51,255 nucleotides of DNA, taken from NCBI GenBank assembly GCA_032718475.1, contig JAUCBJ010004628.1, forward strand, positions 1 to 51,255, written 5' to 3'. The translations under genes were made by a program, and so were the position numbers. A model generated the notes under the pieces. That model saw nothing but the letters and a program-made list of their open reading frames with translations. It was not told the origin of the DNA and searched no databases. Origin of the DNA: Nemertoderma westbladi (lineage: Eukaryota > Xenacoelomorpha > Nemertodermatida > Nemertodermatidae). Shown one piece after another: positions 22,675-34,238 of the stretch. Positions within the stretch are counted from its first letter, which is position 1. Every line of letters begins with the position of its first letter.

Positions 22675-23479
22675 GGCCCACCCCACACCGATTATCTATC
22701 TTTAAATTATCTCACCTAAAATACAATCATCAATAAAGTAACTCGTAACAAAATGTAGTACTCTAGATATTAATTTGCATTCTATAAAGTCATCCATAAT
22801 TATGGGCATTTGTAAAACGAGGATACCAGCAAAATCCGCGGATCCTGTTGCGGATACCATAGAAGCAATGACGGATCCCAGTAGGATCCGCGGATCCTAG
22901 AAACCACGGATCCGCGGATCCAATAATAGTCTATGGTATCCGCATTATACAAATTTGTAAAACGCGGATCCCATAGAAAACCATTAAGGCAGCGGATCCC
23001 ATAGACATCATTGAATATCCTTTACATGTCGCTTATGGTGTCCGCTGTTTACAAATTTGTAAAGAGCGGATCCCGTTCATTCAATGCAAATACCGGTACA
23101 GTAGTTAGGCCTTAATTATGTAGTTAGTTAACAGTTAAGCATATAATAACAATAATAAGCGAGCATATATTCATCTAGCATATATATATATACCGTCAGA
23201 CTGTAGCATATATTCGACAAATATATTGATATACAAAATAAACTAAAATATCACTGTATTTTTTTTATATAAATCACGAATATAAACGAGACCAAACAGT
23301 AAATTACAATAATAATATAATATATAACATCTTGTGTACTAGTGGGGTCGCTTAAGGCTGAAATATAGCAAAATCGTTAATTGCCGGACAAAAGCATGAA
23401 AATGTGACTATATATGTAAAAAAATGTGTAGATTAATCTGAGTCTGTGTACCAAAAAAATTGACTACTTCCCTAGCAAC

Positions 23480-23800
23480 AGGGTGACTTTTTCATAGCAA
23501 CCGGATACTTTTGGTCGTATCTGTTATTGAAACTTGCCATATAGAAAAATTGCGATTATATTACTGGGTTGGTTTAAAAATAGAAGTCGAGTACACGTTC
23601 CCATAGCAACAAGGTGACCTTTCCCTAGCAACCGTTGTATATTTAATGTAATTATGATTGAAACGTGGGATAAACAACATGTCTAGCAATAGAATATGGT
23701 TATTAGTGACATCGGCGCTGATACACGTTTCCTTAGCAACAAGGTGACCTTTCCCTAGCAACTGCCTGCAATTCTGATTGAAACTTGGGATCATGTTGGG
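23480..23800. repeat. Left subterminal repeats of the inner element (about 129-bp units)
   Basis: Two to three units spaced about 129 bp, each with 'cctagcaac', 'tgattgaaac' and 'acacgtttcc(t/a)tagcaac'. They are inverted relative to 27000-27545. Confidence 0.7.
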
Positions 23801-23832
23801 ATAATCAAACTGTATAGCAATATAAGGCCCAT

Positions 23833-25322
23833 GTGAAGAATACCAGTGTTCGCGCTTTTGAAGACCTTTAGCAGTTTAACTCGCCAAAATTTATATGTCT
23901 TTTAGTTAATTAAAACACCTTTAGCATACGACAATATTTTATGCTAATAAACAAAACATTAGCCGAAGTCAGCCCATGCGCGATCATTCACCCGATGGCT
24001 ACGCCCGGGAGGCTGAATTCGGATGCTTAAATTTTATTATTGCAGTGTAAGGTTGCAGTGTAAATCTACTGTATTATTCGATTGATCGTTAATAATTAAT
24101 TTCTGACTAATATTATTAGCTTTCGGGAAATATTAACAGTTCCTTTAGGACGTGGCGCTCTATCTATTTAAACAGAACTAGGACTTATACCAAACGCAAC
24201 GATACTGCTTAGGATTAAAGTATAAGGCGCATTCTTTAGGAAATGCTTTGTTACCAATCACAATCATGCACACTATTCTGCCGACCGTCAGTAAATTTGA
24301 TCACACATAAAGAGAGCAGCAATTGACTCATGTAGGGTCTGCTAAATAACATTAGCTTCAATACACACCACATTGATATAAATCGCAATTGTTATGTATA
24401 GCCTGTCTCTCTAACCTGTAGTGTATCAAGAAAATTGGGAATTTTGGGTGATTTATCCGTATTCTCCAAAGAGCAATATTTCCTCAATAAATCGATACAA
24501 TTAATAACTGACGGTAAATAACAGTACAAACAATATAATTAATAAGTAAAGTTCGGAAGAATAATATGATTACCAGTGAGTTAGTTAGGTAGGTAGGTAG
24601 GTTAACAGTTATACTTTCGATAATTTAAGCAGTTTTACTAGAGTTCTTCCCAAAAGCCGGTGTTATGGCGAAAAATGGGAAGACAACAACAGAATCATAT
24701 GAAGAATCATATGACTACTATGACTATACGAGGATACCAACTACCCTTATTCCCCGAAGCTCCCGTCCAACACAGAGGATGAGCATACAGATAGGAAATT
24801 CAGTTCAGTAGCTCTGGGATAGGTCAAAATCAACGCCCACTCAAATTCTATTGGCCGATACGGACAGCAGGGCTGAGGCAACCTCCCTAAGCTGGTTGGC
24901 CGATTAAACGGAGCCCAGATACCTTCGTACAGCACATCAGCCAATAAGCTGGTAGCTTGCACTATTTTAGCTATAGATCCCTTTTAGAGTATTCTAGCGA
25001 CCGGGGGGGAACTGGCCAGCAAGGCAAACGAATCAGTTATCCCACAAAAGCTTTTACAACCAGACTTTCTGCTGTTATATGTCTCTTTGCAGTTACTCCC
25101 TTCTGAAGTATACCAGGTTTTCACCAAGACCACAGGTTACAGAAGGGCTGAATCTAACCAAAACAATAAACGAATTAGTATATGTAAAGGTTATATATAA
25201 GACAGAAATAAGCGCTATAAAATACTTAAAAAAGATAAATTTAAAAAAATAAAATAAAAAATCTTCATTTATAAAATTCCAATAAAAAGTCGACCGAAAA
25301 GTGAAATCCTGGTATTCTTCAC
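23833..25322. mobile_element. Element with 14-bp TIRs nested in the inner transposon
   Basis: Ends GTGAAGAATACCAG (23833-23846) and CTGGTATTCTTCAC (25309-25322) are perfect inverted repeats. The last ~265 bp (25055-25322) are shared with a 262-bp element at 46267-46528 that has the same ends, which supports the boundaries. No convincing coding region is seen. A minus-strand 71-codon frame at 24747-24962 has no recognisable domain. Confidence 0.6.
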
Positions 25323-26110
25323 GTGCGGCATGGGCGAATATAAGATTATTAGTAGTTATATTAGAGTTGATTGATACACGTTTCCATAAAAATATTTAAC
25401 TTTATGGGAATGATGTGTGTTTATAAAACTACAGTGTAAAACTACAGTTAAAAATCCAAAAATGTAGCCACGGGCGGAGCTGACCCCATAATAATAATAA
25501 TTCTCTAAAAAAATCTGTAAGAACTACTTCCAAATTCAACAATTTTTTTACTATTTCACTTGCCAGGCCCAGATGTAATACGGTTTTAGAACATCGTCAT
25601 GCACTGAAAGGAGGCCAGAGGAACAAGATATCCTTGGCAATAACTTAAATCGTTCTAGAATGTTTCGCATATAATGAAAACAAACATAGATAAATATAAT
25701 ACCAATACTACCGGTAGCTGTTGTTGTATTTTATTCGTGTAGGAAAAAGGTCAATAATCAGAGTGGAATATAATAGTCACAGTCATTTTGCGATTCTAGA
25801 ATTATAATTATGATACAGAATAGTACATCATGGTACTAGTGAGCTGGTTATTGCTTATTCCCTCGAAATTCACATTATGTAACTTTTGTTTTGGTTTGTG
25901 GTTTGTATATATTTATTGGCACTACTTCGCCCTGTCGACAGCCTCTGTCAATTTTTTTAACCATAAATTTTTTTGTGTTTTTCAATGTTTTTTTTGATAA
26001 TGGTGAATGTTCTAGAACCTTAAGTAGATATTTTTTTAATAACAGCTAGCGTTTTTTTACTAGCTAGCATTTTTTTTGCAATAACAAACTGGAACGTAAA
26101 TTAAACAAAC

Positions 26111-26858
26111 GAAAGCAAAGGTGATACAGACGTTTTAGTAATACTGATCGGAGTTCACTTCTATTTAATATCCAATCATCTCAGTCTGAACATATGGTTA
26201 GCATTCGGTTCTGGAAAACATTTTAAATATTTTAATGTGAATAATATATCCCAAAAGTTAGGTGAGGACAAATCAAAGGGTTTATTGATGTTCCATGCCC
26301 TTAGTGGCTGTGACACCGTGTCCCACTTCAGAAATATTGGCAAAATAACTGCTTGGAAAACTTGGTTGGCCATGCCAGAAATCACATCAACTTTCAAGGC
26401 AGTATACGATCAGCCATTTAATCCCTTCCCAAATGGAATCGAAAGTGTAGAATTCAAAGCGTTGGAAAAATTTTGTCATACGTATGTATGACAAAAAATC
26501 AAACAGAACGAGTATAAATAATACAAGACGGGATCTATTCACCAAACGCAACTGCGTGATTGATCGCTTGCCACCAACTCAACACGCCCTTTACCAACAT
26601 GTGATGCGGGCTACATATCAAGCCAGCGTTTGGGCAGTCTGCACACAGGACAAACCGATACTCCCTTCACCAGCAGATTTCGGTTGGGTATTTAATACTC
26701 AATGGAATCCCGTCTGGAGCTCACTGCCAGACGCTGCAACGATGTGCCACGAACTCATTAAATGTGCATGCAAAAAGCGCAATTGCACAAACTGCAAGTG
26801 TGGGAAGGCTGGGTTTAAATGCACAGAATTATGCACTTGCACTTGCTCTTGTTATTGA
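26111..26858 (+). pseudogene. Broken transposon-type gene: DTDV / GCDT / cysteine-rich (CXC-like) C-terminus
   Basis: From about 26111 the frame reads GDTDVLVILIG, LNIWLAFGSGKHFKYF, then KGLLMFHALSGCDTVSHF and AWKTWLAMPEITSTF. It stops at 26491. The continuation in another frame reads YDKKSNRTSINNTRRDLF, LPPTQHALYQHVMRATYQAS and a cysteine-rich end (CACKKRNC, NCKCGKAGFKC, CTCTCSC). This order (DTDV, LAFG, FHAxxGCDTxS, YD, LPPT...HxxRAxYQA, CxCKK...CKCxKxxxxCT) is one I know from many uncharacterised metazoan proteins, often multicopy and annotated only as tesmin/TSO1-like CXC proteins. The break coincides with a 'tatgtatg' duplication at about 26480. The N-terminal half is missing. The GCDT/DTDV motifs recall PIN/FEN-type nucleases, but that is inference. 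Confidence 0.7.
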
Positions 26859-26999
26859 TCACATATGATTCGTATAATTAAAAGAATTGGTATAACTATA
26901 ATACTAAATAATTTAAATTTACAGCCTTGTGGCCGTTTATTTGATGTATAAACACATTATCCTCATAAAGCCAAAAGTGCAATATTTTTTAAATATAGA

Positions 27000-27545
27000 T
27001 ATCACCTTTTGTTTCTATAGAAACGTGCATCACAGCTCCAATATAACTACTAACCATCTTATATTGCTATAAATGCTGTTTATCTCCAGTTTCAATATTA
27101 ATTACACTAAATTTCAGGCAGTTCCTAGGGAAAGGTCACCTTGTTGCTATGGACACGTGTATCAGCGCCAATGTTATTACTAACAATCTTCTATTGCTAG
27201 ACAGGTTGATTATCCCAAGTTTCAATCATAATTTCATTAAATATACAGCGGTTGCTAGGGAAAGGTCACCCTGTTACTAAGGAAACGTGTATCAGCGCTT
27301 ATGTCATTACTAACCATCTTCTATTGCTAGTCAGATTGATTATCCCAAGTTTCAATCATAATTCCATTAAATATAGAGCGGTTGCTAGGTAAAGGTCTCC
27401 TTGTTGCTATGGAAACCTGTACAGACTTATATTATAAACTAACCCAGTTATATAATCGAAATTTTTGTATATGGTGAGTTTCAATAACAGAAATGAACAA
27501 TTTTACCGGCTGCTATGTAAAAGTCACTCTGTTGCTAGGGAAGTA
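27000..27545. repeat. Right subterminal repeats of the inner element (about 129-bp units)
   Basis: Three to four units, each with 'gttgctagggaaaggtcacc', 'ggaaacgtgtatcagcgc' and 'ttctattgctag', spaced about 129 bp. They mirror the left subterminal block. Confidence 0.8.
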
Positions 27546-27837
27546 GTCAATTTTTTTGGCACACAGGCTCAGATTAATCTACACATTTATTTACATATAT
27601 AGTCACATTTTCATGCTTTTGTCCGGCAATTAACGATTTTCACCTTAAGCGACCCCACTATACTGTTAATTAACTTTAACTACTACTTAATTAATTAACT
27701 ACTAAAGTCTTACATAATACAAATCTTAATGAGATCGCTTTGGACGACCATATCCAGCTATTTCTCATCTACATTCAGCATATTTGGAATCCTTGTTAAT
27801 TAAGTCTACCACCTATTTCACAGTAACCAACGATTGC

Positions 27838-27990
27838 TATAAGGTTGAGGAAAAAGGACTAGTGCAATATCGACGGAGACACTTTTTAAACGATTGCATC
27901 TAAAGAATGAAAGTGAGAATAAAAATTATGATTCACACCGCTAAAGGGTGAAAAGTGGCGAAACTATTTTGACTTTGAGTTATTCTTTTC
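27838..27990 (+). repeat. Dispersed repeat copy
   Basis: 'gtgcaatatcgacggagaca' plus 'ctttttaaacg' and a later 'gcgaaactatttt' match the copies at 570-705 and 10255-10475. Confidence 0.45.
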
Positions 27991-28179
27991 ATGATACAAA
28001 TTAACAGGAAGATGACATAATACATAATTTATAAGTAAGACCTCATTAAATTTCAATTTATTAAAGAAATTAATACTGATAAATAAATAATTTTTTTATT
28101 AATTAACTTAATTACCGTACCTATTGTATCATACATAATAATATTTTACCAGATTAATTATTAGATTTAAAATTATATC

Positions 28180-28672
28180 TAGGGCCTGAAGCGGTTAATT
28201 TTTCAGTCAACCGGTTAACCATTTCCAATTAACCGGTTAAAAAGTAGAAATGTTTGTGGTACAATGGTGCAACATACATACTACGGTACATACTATGAAA
28301 CTGAAAGTTATATCGCTGACAGTCCCTAAACTTAAGCTAAAGTACCGGTATGTATATTTTTATGTAAGCTAAGCTAAGAGGTATCCGTCCCTACTTGCAA
28401 TACTGTTAAGTGCCTCTATTGCTCTATTGTGATAGAGCCACCAGTACTATAGTGTATGTATACTGTACTGTAGTCCTACAGCTGCATACAGTACAAAATG
28501 AATTTCTGAAACATCGCAATGAGAAATAAACATTAATTAAAATGGTAACATACAGGTAATAAAACTGGTAACAGAACCTGAAAACCTCAAAATGAGACAT
28601 TAAGCCGGTTAACCGGTTAATCAATTTATAGCCGGATAATTTGAATTAACCGGTTAACCGCTTCAGGCCCTA
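28180..28672. mobile_element. hAT-type MITE (493 bp) inside the outer element
   Basis: The ends TAGGGCCTGAAGCGGTTAA and their inverted copy are flanked by an exact 8-bp duplication ATTATATC (28172-28179 and 28673-28680). Repeated 'aaccggttaa' palindromes lie in both arms. There is no coding capacity. Confidence 0.85.
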
Positions 28673-29589
28673 ATTATATCATATTAAAGCTGTGCCAATT
28701 ACCGTACCTATAGGCCTAATAAATAATATTTAAAAAAATTAAACAAAAAATTAACAAGCTATTATATCTACATCATATAGCCTATAAACAAAAGTAAATT
28801 TTATACATCAAGGGACTGTAAGGTAAATAAAGCTACCGGTATTTAATTTAATACCGGTCGAGGAAAGAATTAAGTGCATTTTTTAGAATACAATGACGCA
28901 TATACGATATATACGTCTTTTTATTCTAAAAATTATTGCACTTAATTATTTCCTAGAAACCCTGAATCTTATCCCTTAATCTACAGTATATGCTTAACTG
29001 TTAACTAACTACATAATTAAGGCCTAACTACTGTACCGGTATTTGCTTTGAATGAACGGGATCCGCTCTTTACAAATTTGTAAACAGCGGACACCATAAG
29101 CGACATGTAAAGGATATTCAATGATGTCTATGGGATCCGCTGCCTTAATGGTTTGCTATGGGATCCGCGTTTTACAAATTTGTATAATGCGGATACCATA
29201 GACTATTATTGGATCCGCGGATCCGTGGTTTCTAGGATCCGCGGATCCTACTGGGATCCGTCATTGCTTCTATGGTATCCGCAACAGGATCCGCGGATTT
29301 TGCTGGGATCCTCGTTTTACAAGGGTACCATAATTATTGTATGTTCGAGAATGGAATATACGGATATAATACTTAAAGCAAATTTATCTGTATAACTGTA
29401 AATACGTAATTTTATTCTTAAATTGGAACTTTTTGTTGCTCAATTATTTTATAAGATAGAGCGATATAGTGTTACAATATAAATTGAACTATAGTATTCC
29501 ACAGTACTATATTGCTTCCATCGGGACTGCGATTAAAATTATTATTATTATTATAAATTATTATCGAATATTTATTACGTAACTAGAGA

Positions 29590-30185
29590 GCAGTTTAACA
29601 ACATAAAACCAATATTGTATATTGAGTTGAATGAGTTCCGTTTTGGAGTACGCCACGCAGACACTGAAGTTGCAATAACTTTTGAGTGCGTGCATGGATT
29701 TTGCTCAAATTACGTGCAAACCTTGTCTACGTCGATGCTCTTTCAATATATGTAATAACTAAACATTGTAATGCTAAATTTATTAATAATTACCAAAGTA
29801 ATTACGGATCTAGAATAAATAATGAGAAATCAACAGAATAAACTTCTAGATCATTGATTGGATAAATATTTTATTAACCGTATTTTAGGAACATTGATTA
29901 GTTAATTACTTTATTGTCCGCGCTTTTGCGTACAATATAGGGGATATTTTTAAAAATAACTATTTTATTCTTAATTGTTAGTTTTTCGCTCGAATTTACC
30001 CCAAAATCGGGAGAAAAGTTTGCACTTTTTTCCCTAAGGAAAAAAGTAACCCATAGGATTAGGCCTACGTTAATTTTACGTTTTTCCCGGCGAAAAAAGT
30101 CAAATAAAATATTTTTGGTGGAATTTCTCATTCAAACCCATTCACGCACTCAAAGGTTATTGCAAAGTTTATGTTGTTAAATTAA
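29590..30185. mobile_element. Probable inverted-repeat element (about 590 bp)
   Basis: 'tttaacaacataaa' (29592-29605) pairs with 'tttatgttgttaaa' (30169-30182). 'ttgcaataacttttgagtgc' on the left pairs with 'gcactcaaaggttattgcaa' on the right. An insertion separates the two blocks in the left arm. No gene is present. Confidence 0.55.
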
Positions 30186-30320
30186 ATTATTTTATTCCAA
30201 AATTGTAACATTACTCAACGCCGTTAGTATCAACAGCGAGTAGTTATTTAGCTTTATTAGAACTTTAGAGGACATTACAGCATTGTATTGGCCTGTACAT
30301 TTAGTATTGTATTTGGTGTT

Positions 30321-30409
30321 ATTGTTTACGTGGTAACCAATGACGACGTTAAGTAATGTCCACTAAGGGGACATTACTTAACGCCGTCATTTGATACCAC
30401 GTAAACAAT
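30321..30409. repeat. Near-perfect 89-bp hairpin
   Basis: 'attgtttacgtggta' pairs with 'taccacgtaaacaat' and 'gttaagtaatgtcc' with 'ggacattacttaac' around a short 'actaag' loop. It may be a tiny MITE. Confidence 0.8.
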
Positions 30410-30651
30410 GGGTGGAATTTTTCCTGATAGCCAGATAGGCCTACTGCATTATCTATCTATAGACGGGGTATAGCTATCAATAACCAGTAGCGGCTCCAAA
30501 CGCCACCATAAATATAAGCTAACTTATTTATAACATAATTTATGTAATTTTTACATTTATTTATACAGCAACTAATATAATATGTGCGGTTTCTATCACT
30601 TATAATGTATATGTACAATAATTTCGTAATGTTAAAATTTTGGAATAAAAC

Positions 30652-30806
30652 TACATACATACTTATTGCAAAGTACTTTACAGTGATCTGATCCTCGTGG
30701 CTTTTTTTTTTTCACTTACTCACTAACGTTCGTTCGTGTAACAAAGCCATTCGGATCATCAAACTGTAAAGTGCTACTTTACACACAAGTATGTAATAAA
30801 GTGCTA
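30652..30806. mobile_element. Small palindromic MITE copy fused to a 30-bp array
   Basis: 'acatacatacttattgcaaa' with 'gtactttacagtg' on the left pairs with 'actgtaaagtgctactttac' and 'acaagtatgt' on the right, around 'ctgatcctcg...cggatcatc'. A second copy without expansion is at 31690-31825. Confidence 0.7.
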
Positions 30807-31188
30807 CTTTACACACAAGTATGTAATAAAGTACTACTTTACACACAACTATGTAATAAAGTACTACTTTACACACAAGTATGTAATAAAGTACTACTTT
30901 ACACACAAGTATGTAATAAAGTACTACTTTACACACAACTATGTAATAAAGTACTACTTTACACACAAGTATGTAATAAAGTACTACTTTACACACAACT
31001 ATGTAATAAAGTACTACTTTACACACAAGTATGTAATAAAGTACTACTTTACACACAACTATGTAATAAAGTACTACTTTACACACAACTATGTAATAAA
31101 GTACTACTTTACACACAAGTATGTAATAAAGTGCTACTTTACACACAAGTATGTAATGAAGTGCTACTTTACACACAACTATGTAAAT
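30771..31188. repeat. 30-bp minisatellite (about 14 units)
   Basis: Fourteen head-to-tail 30-bp units differ mainly at two sites: 'gtgctac' versus 'gtactac', and 'acaagtatg' versus 'acaactatg'. The unit equals the right end of the adjacent MITE. Open frames on both strands (154 and 139 codons) are artefacts of a stop-free unit divisible by three. Confidence 0.95.
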
Positions 31189-31214
31189 AGTTATTACTCT
31201 GGGTGTATTAATTC

Positions 31215-31500
31215 CTGGTCGCTGATTTAATTTTTGAGCTCAGTTTTCAATTTTAGTGAAATCTAGTTTGTCTTTAAGTCTGTCTGTCGGTCTTTCTGAC
31301 AATCCGACTATCTGTCCGTCAAATATAAGAAAAGGGCACACCATCTAGCGAAAAGTTTAGCAATAGCGGTTCGGTTTTCCTGGTCGCAGAATACATTTCG
31401 AGAGTCAGTTTTAACATTTTATGACTTACAAATTGTCTGTTTGCCGTTCCGGCTGTCGGATAAATTTTGACGGACAGTCATACAAACAGAAACGACGAGG
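31215..31500. repeat. Diverged direct duplication, about 165-bp spacing
   Basis: 'ggtcgctgatttaatttttg' with 'agctcagtttt' and 'gtctgtctgtcgg' is echoed about 163 bp later by 'ggtcgcagaatacatttcga', 'gagtcagtttt' and 'ccggctgtcgg'. Confidence 0.45.
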
Positions 31501-31689
31501 TCAAATTTGAATATGACATCAGAAATGAAGTGATGGACCAAGAAAACCCATATATACTAATAAAACTACATACATATTAGTTGCAAAGAACTAAGTAAGT
31601 AGTAAGTAACTAATTTAATTTTTGCAGTCTCTATTACTTATAATAAATGTAGGCCTACAATCATTTCGTAATGTTATAATTTTGGAATA

Positions 31690-31825
31690 AAACTACATAC
31701 ATACTTGTTGCAAAATACTTTACAGTGTTCTGATCCTCGTGGCTTTTCACTCACTACGTTCGTTCGTGTAACAAAGCACTCGGATCATCACACTGTAAAG
31801 TCCTACTTTACAAACAAGTATGTTA
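31690..31825. mobile_element. Small palindromic MITE, unexpanded copy
   Basis: Same sequence as 30652-30806 but with only one copy of the right-end unit ('ctactttacaaacaagtatg'). Confidence 0.7.
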
Positions 31826-31829
31826 ACTA

Positions 31830-33200
31830 TATACGTCATTGTTCATAAAATAGCACATTATAGCGTTACTGCACGAGTGATTTTGTTTCCCGAGCGAAAA
31901 AGTCGTTCGGGAAATAATAGAACGAGGGCCGTAAAGCTTTAAAGTGCTAATTATGAAAAATGGCGAATCTAATTTTATTTATTTGTGGGGAATTATTTAT
32001 AGTTACGCACTCAAACTTTCTAGAACAACCTAATGACGCGGCGACATACTGGATATACTGGACATGGCGTAGGGACATACTGAGAAATAATGTCTCACTG
32101 CGATGTAAAGTAAGAAAATATGTCGCCCTGGCGATTTGATAGTGCGAAATTAATTCCAAACAAATAAATATAAATAGTTATAACATAGAATCATGAGTTG
32201 AAGAGTAGGCCTACAGTAATTTGATTGCAGTAACCATGGAGGCAATATAGTAAAATACTATAGTTAAATTTATTTTGACATTTATTTTGAAATTAAATAT
32301 ATTTAAGCAACAAAATAACAATATAAAAATAAAATAACTCATTACATTGGGAAAAAAACGTACAACAATTTTTTATAATATTCTCGTGACCCTTTATTAA
32401 CCTCAATGACGCTCGGTAAATAAAATTCCTCGAGAATAGTAAAAATAAGTTGTACTTTTCCCATGTAATAAATAATTATTTTTAAAATTTTCCCTTTATT
32501 GTTCGCAAAGGCCGGAATATCAGACTTTAATTTGCGGACAATAGAGTGATTATCCAATCAATCTTATAAAATGCGGATAATTATAACTATTTATTTTACA
32601 AAAATAAAGTACTACAGTCTGACAGTAGGCATACTCTATTTTTCTGGGTACTTTTGCACTTTAGTTGAACATGCCATTAAATTTTTATTAGTATGGTTTA
32701 TGTAATAATACAGGTAATGTTAAAGTTCTGGAACATATTGTGGACTCATTACATGTTAAATTGTTGTGGTAGCTAGTGTTTTTGATGGTACTGTAGCTAG
32801 TGGTTTTTTCCATTATACTGTAGCTATTAAAAAAATTGGTGTAGACATAACGTTATATTTTATTTTCTTCTCTAGGCACTTTATCACTAATAAATTAAAA
32901 ATATAAGCCTAATTTATATGTGTTTTGATGGTAGCTAGTGATTTTTCATTATAGCTATTAAAACATATTGTTATAGAAATCACGTTATATTTTCTTCTAT
33001 AGGCTAACTGGGCTCTTTTCACTAATGAATTAATAAGGTATTGGATTGGTACACCTTGGGTACCCATTGACCAGGTATTTTATACTAGCTAGTTTTGGAT
33101 ATTTTTTATATATAGAAGATGTGCTACCGTAGCTATCAATAATTGTGATAAATATTTTTGTTCTAGAACACCTTTTTTTGTTCTAGAACACATTTTTATT
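31830..33200. other. AT-rich stretch, no gene recognised
   Basis: Very AT-rich. Repeated 'gtagctagtg' and 'tgttctagaacat'-like words occur at 32760-33320, close to the 3' side of the minus-strand LINE and possibly its untranslated tail. No exon is supported. Confidence 0.4.
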
Positions 33201-33207
33201 TTTTATA

Positions 33208-33588
33208 CTAGCTAGTTCTTTCAACTTTTTTTATAAATGTTATAGAACATGTGTTAGCTATCAATTTTGATACATATTTTTGTTTTAGATCACTTTTTTT
33301 TGTTCTAGAACATTTTTTGAAAAAAAAAATGAATAGTTCAGGAATCATTACATAAATCCTTATTAACCGTGTTAGTGTTGTTTCGGATAATTTAGATTTA
33401 AAGATGGGTAGACTTGTTGATTTTCTAGTTTCTTTAGGCAATTTATTCCAGAGTTTGATTAATTTACTTGTGAGGCTATTTATAACCATAATTATTATTA
33501 GTTTTTGGAATCTTAATTTTCAGAGTGTGGGGATTTAAATTTTGAATTTCGTTATTTAAAAAAGGCAATTATAGATCTTGAAAGGGGT
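33208..33588 (-). mobile_element. LINE ORF2 C-terminal end (part 2 of a split element)
   Basis: The minus strand reads LKIKIPKTNNNYGY then MVINSLTSKLIKLWNKLPKE and STSLPIFKSKLSE, the classic NSLPxxxR...F..L terminus of a LINE reverse transcriptase (LWNxLPxxxRxSxSLxxFKxxL). It continues the protein from 36769-37745, from which it is separated by the Mutator-like insertion. A frameshift lies near 33480. Confidence 0.85.
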
Positions 33589-34238
33589 TTAAGGGGAGAT
33601 GAACACTTTTGGGGGGCCAAAATATAGAAAATTTTTTTTTTGCGGAAATCAAGTCTTCTACAACTCCTGAAAATAAAAATGTAAAAATGTAAAAATGTAA
33701 AATGTAAAAATTTTAAAGTAAAATATTGATCTGAACATATAAAATTTGGCAATTAAAAATGCAATGTCTGTTAGACAATGGCCTCTAAATTGGGGATTTT
33801 TTTCGAAAAGTACGTTTAAACTAAACAATATGTGAACGCTGTTGTTACTGCACTTTGACATAGAAGTGTAGAGGCACCTATAAAACAGGAGGGAAATTTA
33901 AACTCCGATTGGCATAGTATTAGAAGAATGCTACTGTTTGACTGAATGACTACTACTGTTTGATTGCACTGTACTGTAATAGCGGTATTTTATAATTAGA
34001 TAACAATCAGAGAGTCATTCAGATAGTTTCATGTTCAGTCTATTCACTTTTCAATCAGTTTTTATGAGAGATTAGGCCTACTCAACTATTCCCGTGCTGC
34101 AGTGTCTGGCAATTAATTTTTCCGGCAGCAAGACTGGTCGGTAACGGTAACGTACCTGTACCATTACTATAGTACCAATTACAGTTAGCAGTTAGTCAAT
34201 TCAACGTCAAAAGGTCAGTTAGTCAATTAGCCTACAAA

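Larger units (their letters stand above)
23341..27659. mobile_element. Inner 4.3-kb inverted-repeat transposon
   Basis: The left end AGTGGGGTCGCTTAAGG and its inverse at 27643-27659 continue as paired sequence for about 180 bp, including 'gccggacaaaagcatgaaaa' and 'tgtgtagattaatctgag'. TA lies at both outer edges. Inside each TIR are ~129-bp subterminal repeats. The body carries a degenerate plus-strand GCDT/CXC-type gene (26111-26858) and a further element (23833-25322). The superfamily is not assigned. Confidence 0.7.
22804..29328. mobile_element. Outer 6.5-kb inverted-repeat element
   Basis: About 340 bp at 22804-23146 is inverted at 28990-29328 with high identity. It is marked by repeated GGATCCGCGGATCC palindromes, 'tttacaaatttgta' blocks and 'gcttaactgttaactaacta'. 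Both ends are flanked by 'ccataattat' (22794-22803; about 29329-29337), a candidate target duplication, although that word is nearly palindromic. Within it lie the inner element 23341-27659 and a hAT MITE 28180-28672. Without these, only about 1.7 kb would remain and no gene is seen in it, so the original element was probably non-autonomous. Confidence 0.75.

Noticed and set aside
22838-22920. Restriction-site-like GGATCCGCGGATCC repeats as a cloning artefact
   Set aside because: They occur in both arms of a diverged natural inverted repeat with unique flanks, so they are genomic.
24747-24962. 71-codon minus-strand frame in the nested element
   Set aside because: No motif, and lies in an element with no other coding sign.
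30712-31190. Repeat proteins on both strands (VCKVVLYYI- and QVCNKVLLYT-type)
   Set aside because: Artefact of a 30-bp unit divisible by three.
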